A program made the position numbers and the translations under genes. This document shows positions 55,936-64,000 of a DNA stretch of 64,000 nucleotides, piece after piece; the stretch's first letter is position 1, and each line of letters starts with the position of its first letter. Below the pieces are notes generated by a model. The model did not search any database, was not told the DNA's origin, and worked only from the letters and a program-made list of their open reading frames with translations. This DNA is from Aedes albopictus (Eukaryota > Arthropoda > Insecta > Diptera > Culicidae), in assembly GCF_035046485.1 (NCBI RefSeq), contig NC_085138.1, positions 367,601,238 to 367,665,237 on the forward strand, written 5' to 3'.

Positions 55936-58325
55936 GCCAAGTAACACAGAAAACATCTTTTGAAATTGGGTATTAAAAAGATGTATTATAAATGAATTAT
56001 TAGAGAAATTTGTAACATCTTTAGTTGAAAACATGTTCTTACCAAGTATTGCAACAACAAGCTGAAAAATAATACCATCAACATATTTGGAAGTTGGTTT
56101 TACGTCTAAAATACCTGACCTATACAAGTTCGGAAACGTATAATTTTTTGTTGTAATGACGTGTTATGTCAAACATCAGTAGAACATATTTTTACCAAAC
56201 AGTTCGATCATGTTAGTTTTACGTTGAAAGTACGTTGAAGGTACTAGTAATTGCATTTCTTGAATTAAGATGTTTATTCTTGTGTTTAATGATATGTTCT
56301 CAACACTTTATCATCGCTTTTTTGGCGATATGCTTTTCTACTCCAATATTGGCTGTAAATAATGCATAATGTCATTTTTGGTTCGCGATTACTGATGAAA
56401 TTAAGCACTTGGTAGCCTGGAAAGTTGTCACTATGTAATTGGTATATGATCGGTGATGGAAAATCATCCAAACTATTTTGAAAACGTAATAATCAGCATC
56501 TCATTCACTCGCGATTATTTATTTGATTTAATTCGTGTACTTACTTGTAATATACTCTCGTTTCGGCTCATAGATTCAATGATAAACGAAACTATGCTCT
56601 AAAAACCAAATCCCCAAGAGTGTCAATTGGTATGTTTGTTTTGATTTACCTATCTGCATGTCTTGTTCTATTATGGTCGAAAATAAGTAAACAATACCTT
56701 GTCACAACTTTTTTGGCTTGATGTTTAAAATACTTCAAAATGATGTTATTTCAAGGTAATTTGACAACAAATAAAGTAATATGTTATTAGGATGATTGAT
56801 GGATGTAGTTTGAACGAACTACAGACATCACTTTTCATTAGGTTAGGCATTATCAATTCATGATGAAATTACAGTGCCTACTAAAAAAACATACATTTCG
56901 TATTAGATGGATATGTTTTGTTTTTTTTTTGCTGTATTATCAGAAAGATAAAATTTGCAAGTTATTGGTATGCTCTATTATAAAAACTATAACATAATAA
57001 ATATATGTTTTGAATATATTTTTAATTTCAGATTTTTTTGACGGCATTGTATTGGGATGCCACCATGTTGCCTTCAAGTAATCTCGAGTGAAAATTATTT
57101 CCAAAGCACAAAAAACATACGGAATATTTGTATTATTAAATATCAGATTGAAAGCGCATGAATTTATGATGCATGAAATCGTTCATTTCACCATAAATCT
57201 GTGTCCGCACAAAAGATCTGGTCATGCTACTGGACAATGACTACATGATTATTTTATATTTCAAAGTCATTAAAAAGTGGCAAAATAATGTTTAGCCATC
57301 ATCGATTCATGAGAGAGGAGCTGGAAGTAGAAAAGTTGTTTTTTTTGGAGCTGTCAAATATTATCGAATGGTTACACAAGTTTACAAAATAAAACGAAAG
57401 TCGTGAACTTCTGTCAAAGACCAAAATTTTTGAAGCACAATTTAGTGCTGATTTCGAAACCATGCTTCAAAAAATTTTAAGTAGAACAGTTTTTGAGTTT
57501 TAGCTCAATATCGAGTTCTGCAACTTTTCAAAATATGTAATTTACTAAAATTCAAATATATTGCGTTTTGTTCAACCAATTTTAAATCTTTTTCCATAAA
57601 TTAAAAGCTGAATACAATACCATTCGATCATCTGAAAACAGGTTTTGTGTCAGATTGATGAAATTCAAGATATTGCCGATTTTTAGGGACGATCTTCTTA
57701 AATTTTAGCAAAATACCCAAAATTTTTTGAAGAAATGTATTTTTTTCCAATAAGAAAAAAAACAACTTAAAAATTCTTTCTCGATGTTTATTTGACATTT
57801 CATATGTACGCGAGTTACAATAACAGCTCAATCGGAGCATTGATTACGGAGAAAAAGATGTTTGAAGTGAGCCACTTTGCTTAAAAATAGAACAAAAATC
57901 GATTTCAAATCATCAACCTTGTATGGAAAGTCGAAAAAATTTCCACTCTACTGTAATTTTTTTCTTTTGTGTTTTCGAACTCAGGGCATGATTCTACACC
58001 AAAAATGATCATCAGCTTACCGAGTTCAAAAATGCTGTAAACTAGTGTTACCATTTGGTTTACAGCTTACTTCCTGCTAACATGATCGTAATAAGAAGGT
58101 ATTTTCGAAGTTGTTGGATAGTTCTGAAATACATAATATGATGTTCTGACGATGTATCGAAAAACATCTTCAATAACATCAAAGATGTTGTATAATCCGC
58201 CATTTTTTGCGCTTTTTCGGTGGTATAAGTGTATGAGTTTTAGTTTTTCGTATTCTTGGCCTAACATGAGTATTTGTATGAAGCCTGTATTTTATACATT
58301 TATATAACATAATGTGTTACTTGGG
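55936..58325. mobile_element. 2.39-kb TA-flanked element, CCAAGTAACACA ends
   Basis: The inverted ends are GCCAAGTAACACA and CCCAAGTAACACA, with TA on each side (55934-55935 and 58326-58327). The interior is AT-rich, and no frame over about 100 codons resembles a transposase. It separates an antisense 12-bp repeat block from a sense one. The superfamily is open; TA flanks suggest a Tc1/mariner-type integration. Confidence 0.6.
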
Positions 58326-58329
58326 TATT

Positions 58330-58850
58330 TCTTCGGTGACCCTTGACGGTATTTTCCAAACGAATCCTTGGAAGAAAATCATGGAAAAATGTTTGAGGTA
58401 ATCTCATACTGATATTCATGAAAAATCCTTAAGCTACCAAAGGAGTCTTTAGTAATATTTCAGATGGAATTCTTTTGTAGGCTTCAGATGGAATCCATGG
58501 AGGAATTTCTGAAAGAATCCTTGGAGGAATTTTGAATAAATAGTTTATATAATTCCTGAAGATTATGTGGGAGAATACCAAAGAATTTTCTGAAATAATT
58601 CAAGAAAAAGTTGCTAAAGAAATCTCTAGAAACGCTTCCTCAGGAACAACAAAGAAAGACAAATCTTTCAACAACATTCATGGAGGATGTTCGGTAAGAA
58701 TTCCTGAAGGAACATAGTTTTCAAAAAATGCTTGAAAGAATGGGTGGAGAAGTACTCTTATATATTCATTATACTTCTGTAAAGGTTCCTAGAAATTTCC
58801 AAACGAATATATGTAAAACTTTCTAGGAATTTCCAACCGCGTGAAACGTC
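58330..58850 (+). repeat. 12-bp repeat block, sense
   Basis: Sense units such as GGAGGAATTTCTGAAAGAAT. A (TATA)-type stretch lies near 58758. Confidence 0.65.
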
Positions 58851-59279
58851 AGCGTCTACTATGACGTAAAATGTTTTTATGCAATTCAGTATCATAACTT
58901 CTATTTTATATAACTCATTTTGGTATCATAATGGTCAATTTTTCCGAACTGGTTCATTATGCAACTGAAATGAGTTGCGTAATGAAAAACAGTTGTATAA
59001 TGTTCATAATGCAACTCATTTGAGTTGCATTATGAACATTATGCAACTCAAATGGGTTGCATTATGAAAAAATCATTGCATAAAATTTTGTATGGAACTC
59101 GGCAAGCCTCGTTGGATAAATGTACGGCTCGTGCTGAAAAAATCAACTTTTTGCAACTCGTTACATAAATAACTATTAGTAAATTTGTATTGTTTGGCTT
59201 AATCTAGTTTTAATTTGTAAACGTTGTTTGGTTTAAGTTTTTACAATCATTTAGACTATAAGTCCGATGGTTTCTTTTA
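58851..59279. repeat. cluster of ATGCAACTCA palindromes
   Basis: Between about 58950 and 59070 the unit CATTATGCAACT..AGTTGCATTATG recurs three times. The middle one (59002-59037) is a 17-bp perfect inverted repeat with a 2-bp centre, GTTCATAATGCAACTCA against its complement. Flanking sequence is AT-rich and unassigned. Confidence 0.75.
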
Positions 59280-59310
<31 letters not shown>

Positions 59311-59341
59311 ATTAATAAATAAATAAATAAATAAATAAATA
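59280..59341 (+). repeat. (AAAT)n microsatellite
   Basis: About 15 AAAT/TAAA units with one TTAA interruption. Confidence 0.9.
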
Positions 59342-59950
59342 GATTGTTACTGAAGATACTTCTAAAGTTCCTAAAAAATCCGAAGAAAAATTCCTTGGCA
59401 TCCCTGGAAGAATTTCAGGAGGAATTAGTGGTGAAATACGTGAAGAAATATCCGGAGGAACTCATGAACTACATCTCGTGCTTAGTGTCATACAGGCTTA
59501 TCTGCAATGATCGATTTCTCTTCATCGATTTTTTCTTTGGTCTATAACTTGACAGGGGAATCATTCCCAGTCATTTTTATTGTTCTAAGATGCTAGGGCT
59601 AGTCGTTCTGCACCGAAAAACATCAAGAGATCATCCGATAACTGGTCGTATTTACCGAGAAAATCTAAAGAAAAAATCGATGAAGAGAAATCAATCATTG
59701 TAGAAACGCCCCGAATGATACTAAGAGCGAGATATGTTTTTTTAGAAATCACTGAAGAATATCTACTGGAATTGCAAAACGAAATCATGGAAAACCTTAT
59801 GAAGAATATCCTGGAAATACTCCATGAAGAAATTTATAGAAGAAGTCCTAAACGAATTTTCAGAGTATCAGATAGAGAAATTCCTGAAAGAACCCTGGGA
59901 TAACTGTGTATATATAATTCCTGGAGTTACTTCTGAAAGACGAACGTCCA
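59342..59950 (+). repeat. 12-bp repeat block, sense, with unique insert
   Basis: Sense units flank a unique stretch at about 59470-59700. Frames here (for example 59715-59903) are repeat-derived. Confidence 0.6.
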
Positions 59951-60220
59951 TAAGTTACGCCACGCTTTGAGGAGCGAGGGGTTCTGAAGAGCGTGATAAT
60001 TTCAGAGGAGTCATATATAAAAAGTGTACCATAGAAGGGAGGGTGGGTTGTTCTTGTTTATTTAACTTATAATTTTGAAAGAGCGAAAGGTCCTTTGAGT
60101 GATTTCCTTGCATTTCGAAATCGTTCTCAAAGAGGCATTAAGCCTCGTTATCTATTGAAAAATCAACAATGAAAAATGGACATTTTTGCGTGAACTAATT
60201 CATGGAATTTCTAATAAATC
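59951..60220. other. non-coding spacer
   Basis: Starts with a TAAGTTACGCCACGCTTTGA segment reminiscent of the 6.2-kb MITE end, then unique sequence. No gene was found. Confidence 0.35.
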
Positions 60221-60620
60221 AATGGAGCCATTTCAGGAGGTTCTCCATAGAAATTCATTGGAAAATTTATGGAGGAACTTAAAACATTTCTAAAAAATAT
60301 TTCTGAAAAGACATTCGATTTTTGTTTTTAAAGAATTCTTGGAAAAACTCGTGAAAGAATTCTGGACTTTTTATTTTCTTAAAATAAAACGCTGTTAGAA
60401 TGTTAGGAATCCATAATGGTTGGGTTTCTGGAAGAATCCCCGGAGAAATTTCTGAAATAATGCATGGGAGAGTTTCTTAAGCATGGAGTTTTTTAAGAAG
60501 AATTTATGATGAAATTTTTGGAGGGTCCTCTTTAGGAAATTCTTAAGATTGCATGGAATTTCATTCGTAAATTGCTATGAAAATCTTCCAAGAGATAAAC
60601 AAAGAATATGTCGGAGGAAG
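60221..60620 (+). repeat. 12-bp repeat block, sense
   Basis: Diverged sense units. Confidence 0.6.
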
Positions 60621-61450
60621 TGTTTGTGAACCTAATCAGGTCAACAGTTTTGTTGATAATTATGGTTTACCAAAGGGACACGCTTAGTACTTGAATTAGA
60701 ATAAGTGAGGGAAATTCAAAGTATTGCTGTAAGAAATTACTGTAGTAAATCACATAAAAATGTTACGAAAGATATATAAGAAGAACTTCAGAAATATACA
60801 CCTTATAAGCAGAAGAAAAAACTATAGAAACTGTTTAAATAGTTGGCTCGTAAAGTGTCGACGACAAAAAGAAATCTTTGTCGTTTTCTCATCGGCGTGG
60901 GAAATTTTGATCGGTGGCATGGAAAAATATAAACAGCGGCGCGCCGGGTCAATTTAATTGGCGGCGGCGGCGTGGAAAAATCGTCGGTGACGGCGGCGCG
61001 GCGACGCACACGTCTAGTCAAGCGCTTCAGTCGGCGTACTTCGCATTGCACCTGTAATTGAAAGACTAGCAAGTCTGAAGTTTTTCAAGCTTCTTTTGAG
61101 CTAGCTTTTCATTTGTTTTAGGCCACCAGATTTCATGGGGGCGCAACAGTATAGGGGACGCTGAATTAAGAAACCCTTGAGTATCCAGCACTAATTTAAG
61201 GTAATACGGGACACCGTGTTAATTTGTCTATCTTCCGTCTCTTTAAACATCATTACCCTCAAAACTTTGACGATGAAAATCTCTAGTTCATGTGAAATGA
61301 TCTAATTTAAAACTAAGTCGATTGTTCATCACGTTTATATGCTTACATTAACGATCGATTTCCCAGTCCAATCCATGTAGTAGAACTCGAGATTTGCATC
61401 TTCAAAGTTTAAAAGCAATGATTGATGATTCTGATGACGGCCCGTGAAGC
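60621..61450. other. unique stretch with GC-rich core
   Basis: 60930-61030 is rich in GGCGGCGG-type sequence. A minus-strand frame of 89 codons (60803-61072) crosses it without a recognisable domain. 61137-61190 resembles 35560-35610 and marks a shared repeat end. Confidence 0.4.
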
Positions 61451-61459
61451 CTTAACGAT

Positions 61460-62960
61460 GACAGCACGCAGGATCCATTTCGAGATTATTCAAGGGATTT
61501 TTTCGCAGTATTTCTATCAAGATTCATTTCGAGATTCCTTCCGAAATTACCGTAGGTTTGTTCAAGGACTTCTCGAGAGAAATCTTCCGGGATTCCTTCA
61601 TGGATGTTTCATGGGATCCTTTTAACGATTTCTTCTGGGATTAATTACACATTTTCATTGTGATTACTTCATTGATCCTTCCTTTGAGATTCTTTAAAGA
61701 TTTCTTCAGAGATTCTTTTTAAAAATCTGTCAAGGATTCAATATTGCTTGAGAAATTCTTCCGGGGTTCTTCAATTGATTGATTCTGAAGAAATACTCCA
61801 TGGATTGAATCCCTCTCAGGATTCCTTCTGTGATACCTTCACGTAATAATTCCTCCAGGATAATCAAAGGGACTCTTTTTAACACATTTCAAAGAATCTG
61901 TGGAAAACTTTCTGAAAATTCTTGGAGGATTTTTTAAGATTTTCTTAAGAAATTCTTGAAGCAATTTCTGGAAGAGAAATGTCTTGAAGGAATATCTAAA
62001 GGAATATCTAAAAGAATGTGAAAAAATCTAGGAATTTCCTTAATAATCTCTTGTTAAATTTCTAAAGCGATCCTCGAAGAACATTCTTTAGAAAGTTTCT
62101 GAGATTTTTTTCATGAATTCTGGATATCTGATTCGCAATTTATCCTTGAATCATTTTCTGAAAAAAAATCTTTGAGAAAGTTTATTGAAGGTTTTTTAGA
62201 TGAATGCTTTGAAAAATTTCAGGATGAATCTCTTCGAAAAAAAAACTTCTGGCACAATCTATGAACGATTTCTTGAAAGAAATTCTTGATGTATTTTCTG
62301 AAGGAATCCATGCAAGATTTTTGGAAGCAAGACTTTCTTAAGGAGTTAGGAATAATTTCTGGAGGACATCCTAAAGTCAAATAGAATCCCTCAAAGGTTT
62401 TTTGAAAGAATTTCTGACTAAATTTCTTTAGGATTTCCTGGATAATTTTTTTAAAGTAAATCTACGATAAGTTTCCAAAGAAGGCCCTGAAAGAGTTTCT
62501 TTAGGAATCACAGAACGATTTGTTTTTAGGAACTCGTGTAAGATTTTTAAAATGAATCCAAGTATGGATTTTAGCAAGGGTCCATGCAAGAGTTATCGAG
62601 AAAAATATGTGTTTTTAAAGTAATCTGGAGATATTTCTGAAGATAATTTAAGTCATATTTATAATAAAAGCCATGGGAGATTTTCGGAAAGAATCCCTCG
62701 AAAAATTTGAGAAGGAATCCCTTCAGCAGTTTCTTTAAAAAAACAAATTTAAAAAAAATCCCTGGAACCATTTTGAGAGCAAACCCCGATGAAAGTTTTA
62801 GATTGAATCCTTATAAGAGCGTTTGAGAGAATGCTTAAAGAATTTTCCGAAGGATTTTTCGGAAAAAAACAAATCTTGACAAGTCCAAAAAATAGGGTAA
62901 TTTTCTAAAGAATTTTTCAAAGAAATCTGTGGAGGAACTCACACACCTCTATCTAACACA
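61460..62960. repeat. 12-bp repeat block, antisense to sense switch near 61880
   Basis: Antisense units (GAGATTCCTTCCGAAATTAC) run to about 61875. Sense units (GAAAGTTTCTGAGATT, GGAATCCATGCAAG) then continue to 62960. Confidence 0.7.
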
Positions 62961-63072
62961 AGTCTTTGTGAAACTTCTGGAACTAGTGAAATTTCTGGAG
63001 AAACTGGAAGTTGCTGTGGGAATCGAAGAATTTCTGAAAAAAAATGGTAGATTTTCTTCAATAGATTTTCCA

Positions 63073-63229
63073 GAGAGCACGATGGGCGGACCAGGTGGAG
63101 CGTGATCTGGCAAGTGTTGGGCGTGACCGACGTTGAAGAGCTGCAGCTGCAAATCGAGTATTATGGTGGCAAATTGTTGATTCAGTATTATCATGAATTT
63201 GATGTTAACTAAATAAATGAAACAAAAAA
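63073..63229 (+). mobile_element. 157-bp 5'-truncated LINE copy
   Basis: It matches the tail of the LINE at 21.7-25.7 kb (coding for R..RWADQVERDLASV), then carries a 3' UTR ending TAAATAAATGAAAC and an A-run. The exact 10-bp duplication AGATTTTCCA (63063-63072 and 63230-63239) shows it is one insertion event. It supplies the 3' end that the larger copy lacks. Confidence 0.88.
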
Positions 63230-63239
63230 AGATTTTCCA

Positions 63240-63406
63240 AACAGGAGAAACTTCTGAATAAATATCCATAGAAATTTATGAAGTAATCCCTAGTTGAATT
63301 TCTTAAATGATCTCTAAAGTGAATTATGAAAAATCATGGAGGAATTGGTGAAGCAATTCCTGCCATATTTCGTAAAATTATTCTTTGTGACACTTCTAGA
63401 GGAACA
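63240..63406 (+). repeat. 12-bp repeat block, sense
   Basis: Sense units between the LINE fragment and the SINE. Confidence 0.55.
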
Positions 63407-63415
63407 CATGGAAGA

Positions 63416-63597
63416 TTTTTTTTTTATCTTTATTAACGAGATTCTTAGTCCTAGGCTAGTTCATCTCGGGACCCATGCATTACTTCCCTTCCGAAGGAAG
63501 AACTCACATTTTGTGAGTTTGTCGGGAGTGGGATTCTATCCCAGGTCCTCGGCGCCATAGTCAAGTGTTCTAACCTCACACCAGATCCGCTCCACTC
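63416..63597 (-). mobile_element. tRNA-headed SINE, copy B3, minus strand
   Basis: It is the reverse complement of copies B1 and B2, with a B-box change (GGATAGAATCCCA). The exact 9-bp duplication CATGGAAGA (63407-63415 and 63598-63606) flanks it. The A-rich tail appears as a T-run on the left. Confidence 0.88.
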
Positions 63598-63606
63598 CAT
63601 GGAAGA

Positions 63607-63751
63607 ATTTCTGAAATCATCTGTTTGAATTTGGAAGTTTTCTTCGGAAACTGTCGTAATAATGAAGTTCAAAACTCTTGGTTCTCTTACTTTTATTTAA
63701 CACCGCAAAATTGCAACAAAAGGTGACCGGGTAGATAGCGGTACAAACCTT
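63607..63751. other. short spacer
   Basis: No feature was recognised. Confidence 0.35.
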
Positions 63752-63832
63752 CACTGCCGTTCTATGCCCAATTGTTCCATGTTGTATAGGAATCCCATAT
63801 AACATGGGACAATTATGCGTAGAATGGCAGTG
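63752..63832. repeat. long near-perfect hairpin, 39-bp arms
   Basis: CACTGCCGTTCTATGCCCAA on the left pairs with TTATGCGTAGAATGGCAGTG on the right, continuing to a centre of about 3-5 bp near 63791-63793. It is probably a very short MITE or an end of one. Confidence 0.8.
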
Positions 63833-63889
63833 CACGTACAGAAAAATCGTTCGGAAAATACAGCACAACCAGTAACCATGCTTTTCCAA

Positions 63890-64000
63890 GCGCGGTTGAG
63901 GAATTTCAGAAGCGATCCCTAGAGGAACTTTTTAAGCAATTCGTAATAATTCCAGGGTAAATCCTTAACTTTCTGAACTTTTTGGGACATTTATGCAAAT
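63890..64000 (+). repeat. 12-bp repeat block, sense, running off the window
   Basis: Units GGAATTTCAGAAG, GATCCCTAGAGGAA and similar continue to the window edge. Confidence 0.55.

Overview
The window looks like nuclear DNA of a culicine mosquito, most likely Aedes (aegypti or albopictus). Three observations point there. The only intact gene encodes a dipteran-type Hunchback. There are several tRNA-headed SINEs, including Feilai-type copies, a family described from Ae. aegypti. The rest is a dense, nested pile of small transposons typical of large Aedes genomes. No bacterial, organellar or intact viral gene was seen. The species call is inference.

Layout. 1-0.7 kb is degenerate repeat. 0.7-5.4 kb is the hunchback (hb) locus on the + strand: upstream DNA, an inferred non-coding first exon (about 1471-1839, one 4-codon upstream ORF), a 995-bp intron (1840-2834), a single coding exon (2837-4855, 672 aa, 4+2 C2H2 zinc fingers) and a 3' UTR with poly(A) signals near 5.28 and 5.35 kb. 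The remaining ~58 kb downstream holds no intact gene that I can support.

That ~58 kb has four kinds of content. (1) Large blocks of a very degenerate 12-bp repeat (about GGAATTTCTGAA) occur in both orientations, often switching from antisense to sense within a block; their open frames (E-F-L-K-E-S-L-E type) are artefacts of the repeat. (2) Non-autonomous DNA elements include a 1.94-kb foldback at 40710-42648, a hAT-type element at 17556-19005 (8-bp target duplication), a 702-bp palindromic element inside a LINE at 22018-22719, TA-flanked Tc1/mariner-type elements at 28846-29945 and 31452-31895, a 2.39-kb TA-flanked element at 55936-58325, and several 110-260-bp MITEs. (3) Retroelements include a decayed LINE at ~21.7-25.7 kb interrupted by a MITE and a SINE, a LOA-like LINE relic at ~47.9-49.5 kb, a LINE 3'-terminal relic at 55.5-55.7 kb, a 157-bp truncated LINE copy at 63.07-63.23 kb, SINEs of at least three families, and two short insertions with a hammerhead-like core. 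(4) Two composite repeats (31928-32940 and 52311-54465) share their ends but carry unrelated internal tandem arrays. A few non-repetitive, relatively GC-rich islands (about 15.0-16.2, 26.8-28.5, 35.5-36.4, 49.8-50.3 and 51.4-52.0 kb) are the best places to look for hb or neighbouring-gene enhancers.

How it works together: hb acts alone here. Everything downstream is best read as intergenic or regulatory DNA heavily overwritten by transposons. Nesting (exact target duplications, and related empty sites inside the same window) allows several insertions to be ordered in time. All family assignments were made by eye without database searches.
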